Positions 54,866 to 63,150 of a DNA stretch of 64,000 nt are shown in pieces. Numbering within the stretch: position 1 is the stretch's first letter; each line of letters opens with the position of its first letter. Both the position numbers and the translations under genes were made by a program. Origin of the DNA: Flavobacteriaceae bacterium (GTDB lineage Bacteria > Bacteroidota > Bacteroidia > Flavobacteriales > Flavobacteriaceae); contig JAESRX010000007.1 in assembly GCA_016764435.1 (NCBI GenBank), positions 124,001 through 188,000 of the forward strand, given 5' to 3'. The notes below the pieces were generated by a model. That model was given only the letters and a program-made list of their open reading frames with translations. It did no database searches and was not told where the DNA came from.

Positions 54866-56320
54866 TTATTTTTTAGTTTTAAATTTTCGTTTAGAGTAGC
54901 CGAACAAACGTTCTTCCTTAATAATATCGGCAATTCCTGAGGGTAGCATTTCTTCCCATCCGGCTTCTCCATTGTCTATCATTTTTAAGATAGTTCTTGA
55001 AAAGACATCCAATATGTCCGGGTTGTAATTCTTGATATCTACGACTTTTCCGTTGTATTTAAAGAATTTATACAATTCTTTCATACGAGGATGCACTTTT
55101 AAATTTTCGCTCGTTTTTATTTCTCCAGTGCGTTGATCTTTTAATGGATATAAGTATATTTTTAAATCTTTAAAAAATAGTTTACCAAAAGCCTCTAAGA
55201 TTCCACCGCTCAAATTACGATAGTATTTTTGGTCAAAGATTTGTACGAAATTATAAACTCCCATAGCTAATCCAATACGTTTCTTTGTAAATTCAGAGAA
55301 GTATTCAACCAGTTTATAGTATTCTTGATAGTTGGTAATCATTACGTTTTGACCTAAAGAGCACAATAGCTCTGCACGGTCTAGAAAATCTCTTTCGTCT
55401 ATTTTTCCTCCAGAAATTAAATTAGTCAAGGTGATTTCAAAGATTATTTTCGTTCTATCTGGATCTACTTTTGTTTCGCTCAAAAACATTTCTCTGGCCA
55501 GTTCGAACATTTCTATATTTACCTTAGTCACCGGTCTAAAACTCCCGCGTAAGGCTAAAATATTTGCTTTGTATAATTGTTGTGCAGGCAGTAAATTATT
55601 TCCATCAGGACCGAACATTACCGCATTTGTAAAACCATTTTTTACCAGTAGTAAACTCATGAGTCTATTGTCTACATACGAAAATCGGGGACCTGAAAAA
55701 TTAATCATGTCTAGTTCTATCTGGTCAATGTCAATATTGTGATAGAGTGATTTTAATAGTTCTTTAGGATTGTCGTGTAAATAAAAAGAACCATAAATTA
55801 AGTTTACCCCTAATAATCCCAGTGTTTCCTGTTGTTGTTTGGCATCGTTTTCTTTAAAACGAACATGTAAAATTATTTCATTATACGGCTCTAAAGGATC
55901 TAACTGGAATTTGATTCCAAGCCATCCGTGTCCCTTAAATTTTTTGACAAAATCTATAGTGGTCACTGTATTCGCGTAGGTAAAGAATATTTTTTCAGGA
56001 TGTTTTTTTCTGCTCAACCGATCTTCCATGAGTTCTAATTCATGAGAAAGCATTCCTTTGAGTCTTTTTTCAGTGACATACCTTCCGTCCGTTTCTATTC
56101 CGTAAATAGCATCGGAGAAATCTTTATCGTAAGCGCTCATCGCCTTAGCGATAGTCCCAGAGGCACCACCAGCTCTAAAAAAATGGCGAGCTGTTTCTTG
56201 TCCTGCACCGATTTCCGCAAAGGTTCCGTAAATATTCTGATTAAGATTTATTTTTAGTGCCTTAGACTTAGCTGAAGGGACGTCAATAATTACAGTGTCT
56301 CCTTTTAAAACGATGGCCAT
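54866..56320 (-). CDS. Conserved protein of unknown function (484 aa)
   Basis: This soluble 484-residue protein has no signal or membrane helix. Notable stretches are YGTFAEIGAGQETARHFFRAGGASG near residues 31-55, NFSGPRFSYVDNRLMSLLLVKNG near 205-227 and RNLSGGILEAFGKLFFKDLKIYLYPL. Homologues in Bacteroidota are, from memory, sometimes labelled TonB-dependent receptor or nicotinate-nucleotide adenylyltransferase, but I see neither fold: no barrel strands, no HxGH motif. The function is unknown. It is a single gene upstream of the sigma factor on the same strand. Confidence 0.8.
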   Translation of the reverse strand: MAIVLKGDTVIIDVPSAKSKALKINLNQNIYGTFAEIGAGQETARHFFRAGGASGTIAKAMSAYDKDFSDAIYGIETDGRYVTEKRLKGMLSHELELMEDRLSRKKHPEKIFFTYANTVTTIDFVKKFKGHGWLGIKFQLDPLEPYNEIILHVRFKENDAKQQQETLGLLGVNLIYGSFYLHDNPKELLKSLYHNIDIDQIELDMINFSGPRFSYVDNRLMSLLLVKNGFTNAVMFGPDGNNLLPAQQLYKANILALRGSFRPVTKVNIEMFELAREMFLSETKVDPDRTKIIFEITLTNLISGGKIDERDFLDRAELLCSLGQNVMITNYQEYYKLVEYFSEFTKKRIGLAMGVYNFVQIFDQKYYRNLSGGILEAFGKLFFKDLKIYLYPLKDQRTGEIKTSENLKVHPRMKELYKFFKYNGKVVDIKNYNPDILDVFSRTILKMIDNGEAGWEEMLPSGIADIIKEERLFGYSKRKFKTKK

Positions 56321-56505
56321 TTTATTGTTTTTTGATTCAAAGCAAATTTAGGGAATTTTAAGGGGTTTTTTAATAAAAACTGACAAATTTCATGGTTTTT
56401 TAACAATCTTCACAATCGAATTGGTTTTTGATAAGATTGATTCTTTAAGGATCTTTTTTAAGCTGTTTTTTACGAACTTGATAATCTGGATATCTACCCA
56501 TAAAA

Positions 56506-56531
56506 AAAACGAGCCTTTTAGGGCTCGTTTT
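56506..56531 (-). terminator. Terminator of the transhydrogenase operon
   Basis: AAAACGAGCC (56506-56515) pairs with GGCTCGTTTT (56522-56531). The minus strand then has a run of eight Ts. Confidence 0.9.
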
Positions 56532-56554
56532 ATAGTTATGTTAAGGTAAAGTGC

Positions 56555-57937
56555 CTACATGTTTTTAAGTTCTGCGACTAATTTCCCTAAAGCATCTTTA
56601 GCATCACCAAATAGCATGGATGTTTTTTGATTGTAGAAAAGTTCATTTTCTATTCCTGCATATCCTGGTTTCATACTTCGTTTGTTAACTACAATGTATT
56701 TTGCGTTTTCAGCCTCTAAAATTGGCATTCCGTATATTGGACTGCTAGGGTCGTTATGAGCAGCTGGGTTTACCACATCATTGGCTCCAACTACAAATAC
56801 TACATCTGTGTTTGGGAATTCAGGATTCACATCTTCCATTTCTATCAATCTATCATAGGAAACATTGGTTTCTGCTAATAAGACATTCATATGTCCTGGC
56901 ATACGTCCTGCGACAGGGTGTATCGCATATTTAACTTCAACTCCTTTTTTTACAAGTAATTCTTCCAATTCATGGATGATATGTTGCGCTTGTGCAACTG
57001 CCAGACCATACCCTGGTACAATAATTACTTTATTGGCATAATTCATTAAAATAGCGACATCACTCGGGGTCGTTTCTGTAATATTTCCTTTGATTTCTCT
57101 GGAGGATTCATTACTAATGGTTCCGGCTCCAAAAGCACCAAAAATAACACTACTTAGAGACCTGTTCATGGCGTCACACATGGCAAAAGTTAGGATGGTT
57201 CCAGCAGATCCTACTAAGATTCCTCCTGTTAACATGACCATATTTCCATACAAGAAACCTCCTAAGGCAGCGGCTAAACCTGTAAATGAATTTAAAAGTG
57301 AGATAACCACAGGCATGTCTGCGCCTCCAATAGGAAGTACGAAAAGAATACCATAAGCCAACGCTCCAACAAACAATACATAAAGGTATAATTGACTGTC
57401 TATTCCTTGGTAGGCTATAAATCCTGCAAAGGCGACTAAGGCAATAAAAAACAGGTTATTGATGATGTTGTATTTGGGAATACGAATGGGTTTTTTTAGC
57501 GTCCCATTTAATTTTCCCCATGCAATCATACTTCCAGAAAAAGAAACACTTCCGATAATTAATCCTGCTAAAATGGTTACGATGGAGAGTGTTTGTCCTT
57601 GGTAATGGTGAAATTCTATCAGCGCAATAAGTGCTGCACTGGCACCACCCATTCCGTTAAATATAGAAACTAGTTCAGGCATTTTAGTCATTGCTACTTT
57701 TTTAGCTACGAGCCATCCTATGACCGTTCCTATTAAAATGGCAATTCCTATAAGTGTATAAATATGCATAGGAACTTCTTTTGGATAAATAAAGATAGTA
57801 CCTATGATTGCGATTCCCATTCCGAAAGCGGCAATTAAGTTTCCTCTACGCGCTGTTTTTGGGTGTCCAAGCATTTTTAAACCGAGGATATATGTAATTG
57901 AAGCAATTAAATATATAAGTGTAAGTATAAAATCCAT
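56555..57937 (-). CDS. pntB: NAD(P) transhydrogenase subunit beta
   Basis: This 460-residue protein has about nine N-terminal transmembrane helices (1-270) and a C-terminal NADP(H)-binding domain III, with VIIVPGYGLAVAQAQH, HPVAGRMPGHMNVLLAE, DVVFVVGANDVVNPAA and GMPILEAENAKYIVVNKRSMKPGYAG. It couples proton re-entry to hydride transfer between NADH and NADP+. The start overlaps the pntA2 stop by one base. Confidence 0.97.
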   Translation of the reverse strand: MDFILTLIYLIASITYILGLKMLGHPKTARRGNLIAAFGMGIAIIGTIFIYPKEVPMHIYTLIGIAILIGTVIGWLVAKKVAMTKMPELVSIFNGMGGASAALIALIEFHHYQGQTLSIVTILAGLIIGSVSFSGSMIAWGKLNGTLKKPIRIPKYNIINNLFFIALVAFAGFIAYQGIDSQLYLYVLFVGALAYGILFVLPIGGADMPVVISLLNSFTGLAAALGGFLYGNMVMLTGGILVGSAGTILTFAMCDAMNRSLSSVIFGAFGAGTISNESSREIKGNITETTPSDVAILMNYANKVIIVPGYGLAVAQAQHIIHELEELLVKKGVEVKYAIHPVAGRMPGHMNVLLAETNVSYDRLIEMEDVNPEFPNTDVVFVVGANDVVNPAAHNDPSSPIYGMPILEAENAKYIVVNKRSMKPGYAGIENELFYNQKTSMLFGDAKDALGKLVAELKNM

Positions 57938-58245
57938 TATTTTTTCTTTTTAAACATTTCTAACATGCGGTCGGTAACTACAAAACCACCGACTACGTTT
58001 AGTGTCCCCAATAACACGGCGACAAACCCTAGAGATAGTGCTAAAATATTGTCAGGTTCTGAGCCTAGCATTACTAAAATAGCCCCGATAACTACCACAC
58101 CATGTATGGCATTCGCACCAGACATTAATGGGGTGTGCAATACAGCGGGAACATGTCCTATGATTTCTACTCCAACAAATATCATCAGAATTACGATGTA
58201 TATCATTTGAAGGTGTTCCGTTATAAATTCAATAATTTCTGTCAT
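57937..58245 (-). CDS. NAD(P) transhydrogenase subunit alpha, membrane part
   Basis: This 102-residue protein has three helices and corresponds to the C-terminal transmembrane part of E. coli PntA, with IGHVPAVLHTPLMSGANAIHGVVVIGA as the hallmark. The split alpha subunit (pntA1 soluble, pntA2 membrane) is usual outside enterobacteria. It follows pntA1 by 2 bases. Confidence 0.95.
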   Translation of the reverse strand: MTEIIEFITEHLQMIYIVILMIFVGVEIIGHVPAVLHTPLMSGANAIHGVVVIGAILVMLGSEPDNILALSLGFVAVLLGTLNVVGGFVVTDRMLEMFKKKK

Positions 58246-58247
58246 GA

Positions 58248-59348
58248 TTATTTTTTTACAGTTCCGTTTTGAACGATTAATGTAGCCTTGGTAATTTCGT
58301 CCTCTAAATCCCAGTTAAATTGGTTGTCTTCATTTGTCAAATGCTTTAGGAAGTTGAAGATGTTTTTTCCAAACAATTCGCTTGCGTTGGTGGCAACGCT
58401 TTCTGGAGAATTGGTGGTTCCAATAATTTTCACTCCATTTTCTATGACAATCTTATTTAGTTTACTCAATTCACAATTTCCTCCTTGACCTGCGGCCAAA
58501 TCTACAATTACTGCACCTTCTTTCATTTGAAGAACTTGTTCCTTCGAAATTAAAATAGGGGCTTTTTTTCCAGGAACAAAAGCGGTGGTAATGACCAAAT
58601 CTGCTTCAAAAAGAGATTTGTCAACGGCCTCTTTTTGTCTCTTTTTATAATCATCTGACGCTTCTTTAGCGTAACCTCCTTCTTCTTTTTCTCCCGTATT
58701 GTCTACACTAATAAATTTGGCGCCTAAAGATTCTGTTTGTTCTTTAGTGTCTTGTCTAATGTCTGTAGCTTCTACTATGGCACCAAGTCTTTTAGCCGTA
58801 GCTATCGCTTGTAAACCGGCAACACCAACACCGTATATAAGTACTCTAGAAGGTGTAATGGTTCCTGCGGCAGTCATCATTAATGGGAAAATTTTAGCCA
58901 TTTCATACGCTCCTAAGATCACCGCTTTGTAACCAGAGAGATTGTTTTGAGAGCTTAAAATGTCCATGTCTTGTGCCCGTGATATTCTGGGGATTGCATC
59001 CAAAGAAAACGAAGATACTTTTTTAGCGGCCAAGGCCTTAATCCTTTCAGGTTCTGAAAGGTGAAAAAGTAAACTAACCGTGGCTTGTCCTTCTTTTAAT
59101 TGTTTAATTTCCTCTTCTTCAAAAGGATTTATTTTTGCAATGATGTCTGATTGTTCAAAAATAGATGCTTGATCCATAAGGGTCACACCAACTTTTTCGT
59201 AGGTAGAATTTTTAAAGCTTGACGCCTTTCCTGCATCCTTTTCTACCAAAACTTCAAATCCTTTGGATAGGAATAATTTCGCGATAGTAGGGGTAATGGC
59301 GACTCGTTTTTCTCCCTTTCGACTTTCTTTTAGAAAACCTATTTTCAT
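58248..59348 (-). CDS. NAD(P) transhydrogenase subunit alpha, NAD-binding part
   Basis: This 366-residue soluble domain I has the alanine-dehydrogenase-like fold: ESRKGEKRVAITP at the start, RISRAQDMDILSSQNNLSGYKAV, and the NAD-binding GVGVAGLQAIATAKRLGA. It ends before the membrane helices found in fused PntA proteins. It is the first gene of the pntA1-pntA2-pntB operon. Confidence 0.96.
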   Translation of the reverse strand: MKIGFLKESRKGEKRVAITPTIAKLFLSKGFEVLVEKDAGKASSFKNSTYEKVGVTLMDQASIFEQSDIIAKINPFEEEEIKQLKEGQATVSLLFHLSEPERIKALAAKKVSSFSLDAIPRISRAQDMDILSSQNNLSGYKAVILGAYEMAKIFPLMMTAAGTITPSRVLIYGVGVAGLQAIATAKRLGAIVEATDIRQDTKEQTESLGAKFISVDNTGEKEEGGYAKEASDDYKKRQKEAVDKSLFEADLVITTAFVPGKKAPILISKEQVLQMKEGAVIVDLAAGQGGNCELSKLNKIVIENGVKIIGTTNSPESVATNASELFGKNIFNFLKHLTNEDNQFNWDLEDEITKATLIVQNGTVKK

Positions 59349-59684
59349 ATGTGTACTTATTTAGAATTTTGTTATAATCGTTGGTACTGAAATGATATTT
59401 TAATTAATTTAAAATCACTTTGAGTTTGTAAAATAACGACCTACGGAGTTGGTTTTCATTGAAAACAGTCCGAGGTGTAAAAATAAATGTTGACAGCAGT
59501 AAATTTATATTTTTTTTTCTAATTGTTTTATGATAAAAGTCAAGCTGTTTCTTAAAAATAGGTAAATAGTTGGGGTTGTTTACGTTGTTCATTGCTGTTC
59601 TTTTTAGGAACGAAGTATGGAAGTGTTTGTTTTTTCTTTTTATAAAATAGGGGTAATTCTAAATAATAAAATTAATTTTGAGCC
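59349..59684. other. Intergenic region between pntA1 and the MBL gene (336 bases)
   Basis: This holds the divergent promoters. TAATTTTG at 59673-59680 fits TAnnTTTG for the plus-strand gene but lies so close to ATG 59685 that transcription might start inside the first codons; the second ATG (59694) may then be used. A 62-codon minus-strand frame at 59404-59592 looks non-coding. I see no RNA gene. Confidence 0.5.
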
Positions 59685-60464
59685 ATGAAAAATATGAAAG
59701 TAACTTTTTTAGGAACGGGAACCTCTACAGGGATTCCAGTGATAGGGGTGGAACATCCTGTTTTTTTATCGGAGGATAAAAAGGACAAACGCTTGCGTGT
59801 TTCTATTAAATTGGAATGGGAAGGAGCTTGTTATATCATAGACTGTGGACCTGATTTTCGTTATCAAATGTTACGGGAAAATGTACAGCATATAGATGGG
59901 GTTTTATTTACACATGAGCATGCAGATCATACCGCTGGTTTGGATGATATTAGACCGTATGCCTTTGCGATGGGTAAAGTTCCTTTTTATGCACAGAAAA
60001 GAGTTTTAGAGGCCTTGAAAATCAGGTTTAATTACATTTTTAATGATGAAAATAAATATCCAGGCGCTCCTTATATAGAACAACATGTCATTGCTAATGC
60101 CGCATTTACATTGGGGGACGTTACGGTGACTCCTGTACAGGTTATGCATGGAGAATTACCTATTTTAGGCTATAAATTTGGATCTAAATTTGCATATATT
60201 ACAGATGCTAAAACGATTGCCAAAGAGGAATTAAATAAATTAAAAAATTTAGACGTCTTGGTTATCAATGCTGTTCGTTTTAAACCACATTATTCACACT
60301 TAAGTCTCACAGAATCCTTAGATATTATCAATTATTTAAAACCTAAGCGTGCGTACTTAACACATATAAGTCATTATTTGGGCTTGCATGAGGATTTACA
60401 AAAAACACTTCCAGAGAATGTATTTGTTGCTTTTGATCAATTGCAAGTAAATGTTTCCATCTAA
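59685..60464 (+). CDS. MBL-fold metallo-hydrolase (PhnP/RNase Z-like)
   Basis: This 259-residue metallo-beta-lactamase-fold protein has the metal motif THEHADHTAGLDD, VMHGELPILGYKFG, TDAKT and the terminal HxSHY-like LTHISHYLGLHED. MKVTFLGTGTSTGIPVIG at the start indicates the PhnP/lipoyltransferase-neighbour MBL group, and the codon for that first M is the fourth in this frame (59694). It may be a phosphodiesterase, but its substrate is not visible. It is a single gene. Confidence 0.88.
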   Translation: MKNMKVTFLGTGTSTGIPVIGVEHPVFLSEDKKDKRLRVSIKLEWEGACYIIDCGPDFRYQMLRENVQHIDGVLFTHEHADHTAGLDDIRPYAFAMGKVPFYAQKRVLEALKIRFNYIFNDENKYPGAPYIEQHVIANAAFTLGDVTVTPVQVMHGELPILGYKFGSKFAYITDAKTIAKEELNKLKNLDVLVINAVRFKPHYSHLSLTESLDIINYLKPKRAYLTHISHYLGLHEDLQKTLPENVFVAFDQLQVNVSI

Positions 60465-60806
60465 GCTAGGATGTTTTAGCTATCGTGTGAGGAGTTGTTT
60501 TTATAGCTACGGATTTTTGAGGTTGTCAAAAGGTAACAGACTTCTATTTCATTTTTTTTGACAGTTGACTCCCTATTTCAACGGATTTCTTGTGACAAAT
60601 TACTGACTGAAAAACAGATTATAATAGAACTCGTTTTGGGTCTAAGTATACGAGGCCTTCGGAGGGAGGAGAGGGTGTAATTTAGCCTTCACTTAATTTA
60701 CTGTGAAAATGTTTTTATTGTGCTTTAGCACAGGAGGTATGGCAACTTTTCATTAAAAGGATGTAAATAATTTTGGAAGGATTTTTCTTGTCTCAAAGAC
60801 CAGTTT
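60465..60806. other. Intergenic region without a recognisable gene (342 bases)
   Basis: This lies between convergent genes. The only structure I noted is a short hairpin TGTGCTTTAGCACA (60719-60732) and a GGCCTTCGGAGG motif near 60655-60666. Neither has the form of a strong terminator. No frame of useful length or known motif was seen. Confidence 0.4.
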
Positions 60807-61817
60807 TTAGGGTACAATATTCACTTCTATGTCCAATTTTATTCCGAAAGTTTTGAATACCATTGCTTGAATCTGTACCGCTAAATCATAGATTTCAACA
60901 CCTGTGGCATTGCCATAATTTACAAGTACTAAGGCTTGGTTTTTATGCACTCCTGTATCACCAAAACGTTTCCCTTTAAAACCACATGTTTCAATAAGCC
61001 ATCCCGCTGGGATTTTAATTTCATTTTCGTTTATTTTGTAAAAAGGCATGTGAGCATAGTTTGCCTGTATTTTGTCAAAAAGGACCTTGTTTACAATTGG
61101 GTTTTTAAAAAAGCTACCGCTATTCCCTATCTTTTTTGGGTCTGGTAATTTAGAAGTTCTAATAGCAATCACAGCATTAGAAACATCTGAAATGGAGGGG
61201 GTACTGATGTTGGCTTCCTTTAGAGCCGTTTGTATGGCTCCATAACCATCATGTATTTGATGCGTAGACTTTGATAATTTAAAGGCTACTGTGGTGATAA
61301 TATAGGCGTTTTTTAATTCGTTTTTAAAAATAGAATTTCTGTAACCAAAGGCGCATTCCTTATTAGAGAAAATACGTGTTTTACCAGTGGAAATTTCTAC
61401 TGCGGTCACCTGATGGATGGTGTCTTTAACTTCTACTCCATACGCACCGATGTTCTGGATAGGGCAAGAGCCTACATTTCCAGGGATTAATGAAAGGTTT
61501 TCTAGACCTCCATAATTTTGAGAGATACACCAGAGTACAAAATCATGCCAGTTTTCTCCGGCATTGGCCGTTACAAAAACATCATCCTCTTGTGTTTCTT
61601 GGATGATAATTCCTTCAATATTTAATAAAACGACTAGTTTTTTAATGTCAGAAAGCAGGAGCATATTACTACCTCCACTAATAATAAAAAGGTCTTTTTC
61701 TTTCGATAATAGCGTTTTAAGTGCCATTACAGATGTGATTTCAACAAATCTTTCGGCATTGACGTCAATGCCGAAAGTGTTGTATTGTTTTAAAGAAATA
61801 TTGTGTTGTATTTTCAA
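60807..61817 (-). CDS. murB: UDP-N-acetylenolpyruvoylglucosamine reductase
   Basis: This 336-residue FAD enzyme is of the type I (E. coli-like) MurB form. It starts MKIQHNISLKQYNTFGIDV and carries ISGGSNMLL, SLIPGNVGSCPIQNIGAYGVEV, GNSGSFFKNPIV with the catalytic Ser, and PAGWLIETCGFKG. The C-terminal ending LDIEVNIVP holds the catalytic Glu region. It makes UDP-N-acetylmuramate for peptidoglycan. It is 1 base after the aminotransferase gene on the same strand. Confidence 0.97.
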   Translation of the reverse strand: MKIQHNISLKQYNTFGIDVNAERFVEITSVMALKTLLSKEKDLFIISGGSNMLLLSDIKKLVVLLNIEGIIIQETQEDDVFVTANAGENWHDFVLWCISQNYGGLENLSLIPGNVGSCPIQNIGAYGVEVKDTIHQVTAVEISTGKTRIFSNKECAFGYRNSIFKNELKNAYIITTVAFKLSKSTHQIHDGYGAIQTALKEANISTPSISDVSNAVIAIRTSKLPDPKKIGNSGSFFKNPIVNKVLFDKIQANYAHMPFYKINENEIKIPAGWLIETCGFKGKRFGDTGVHKNQALVLVNYGNATGVEIYDLAVQIQAMVFKTFGIKLDIEVNIVP

Positions 61818-61818
61818 C

Positions 61819-63012
61819 TTAGGCTTTGTATAATTTTAATGCTTCCTTTAATAGTTCAACCGATCTTACTAATGCTTCTTTTTTAAGCACATATGCAATA
61901 CGGATTTGATTGGTACCCACACCAGGTGTTGAGTAAAAACCAGCTGCTGGAGCCACCATGATCGTTTCGTTATTATCACTGAAACTCTCTAGCAACCATT
62001 GCGCAAAATGATCTGCGTCTTTTATAGGTAATTCAACCACACAGTAAAAAGCACCTTTTGGTGTGGCAACTTTTACACCGTCTATTTTTTGCAATTCACT
62101 GATTAAAACATCACGTCTTGCTTTGTATTCTACAATAACATCTGTAAAGTAACTATCAGGGGTTTCTAAGGCTGCCTCACTTGCTATTTGAGCATAGGTA
62201 GGAGGGCTTAGACGCGCCTGTGCAAACTTCATAGCGGTTTGCATTACAGCATTGTTTTTAGAAATAATACATCCTATTCTTGCGCCACACATACTGTATC
62301 GTTTAGATACGGAGTCTATAATAATCGCATGTTCTTCCAAACCGAAATTTGAGAGTACAGAATGGTGTTTTACTTCTTGGTCATAAATAAACTCACGGTA
62401 TACTTCATCAGCAATCAAAAATAAGTCGTGTTTTTTTACAATCACCGCTAGTTTTTGAATTTCTTCTTTAGAATATACATAGCCCGTTGGATTTCCAGGA
62501 TTACAAATAAGTATCGCTTTGGTTTTAGGGGTGATGAGTTTTTCGAATTCTGAAATTTCAGGCAAGGCAAATCCATTATCTATACTAGACATGATCGGTT
62601 TAATGGTCACACCTGAAGCGGTAGAAAATCCGTTGTAATTTGCATAAAAAGGCTCTGGGATAATGATTTCATCACCATGGTCACAGACAGTACCTAAAGC
62701 AAATAATAAGGCTTCTGATCCTCCTGTAGTTACGATGATATGTTCGGCACTTATATCAATATTGTTTTTTTGATAATAAGAAGCGAGCTTAGTTCTGTAT
62801 TGCTCAGATCCTTCAGACATACTATATGCTAACACATTTACCGTGTTCTCACGAATGGCTTTAAGGGCCACCTCTGGAGTTTGAATGTCAGGTTGTCCAA
62901 TATTTAAATGATATACATTGACCCCTTTTTTCTTAGCGGTTTCCGCAAAAGGAACTAATTTCCTAATTGGTGATTCAGGCATGTTTAAGCCCTTTGTTGA
63001 TATCTTTGGCAT
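61819..63012 (-). CDS. Pyridoxal-phosphate aminotransferase (class I/II, AspB-like)
   Basis: I start at ATG 63012 (MPKISTKGLNMPESPIRKL), giving 397 residues; an upstream ATG adds 13 unlikely residues. Fold type I marks are NIGQPDIQTP, TGGSEALLFAL, NPGNPTGYVYS, LIADEVYREF and the PLP lysine in SVSKRYSMCGARIG. Such enzymes are mainly aspartate or aromatic aminotransferases. It abuts murB and likely forms an operon with it. Confidence 0.92.
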   Translation of the reverse strand: MPKISTKGLNMPESPIRKLVPFAETAKKKGVNVYHLNIGQPDIQTPEVALKAIRENTVNVLAYSMSEGSEQYRTKLASYYQKNNIDISAEHIIVTTGGSEALLFALGTVCDHGDEIIIPEPFYANYNGFSTASGVTIKPIMSSIDNGFALPEISEFEKLITPKTKAILICNPGNPTGYVYSKEEIQKLAVIVKKHDLFLIADEVYREFIYDQEVKHHSVLSNFGLEEHAIIIDSVSKRYSMCGARIGCIISKNNAVMQTAMKFAQARLSPPTYAQIASEAALETPDSYFTDVIVEYKARRDVLISELQKIDGVKVATPKGAFYCVVELPIKDADHFAQWLLESFSDNNETIMVAPAAGFYSTPGVGTNQIRIAYVLKKEALVRSVELLKEALKLYKA

Positions 63013-63150
63013 GTTAAAATCGATTAATATGATTACACAAAATTGCAACATATTTTTTGAATTTCATTGGTTTTTTTCGTGAAATTACTAGGATAATTAC
63101 TAGTCTATTTCCTGTGGATTTTGTATGTTAGAGAGCTTAAACTCTGATGC

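Noticed and set aside
59404..59592. Minus-strand frame of 62 codons upstream of pntA1.
   Set aside because: AT-rich, no lipobox or membrane pattern, no promoter and no neighbour coupling.
60719..60732. Short hairpin between the MBL and murB genes as a terminator.
   Set aside because: Two-base loop and no T-run; unlikely to terminate.
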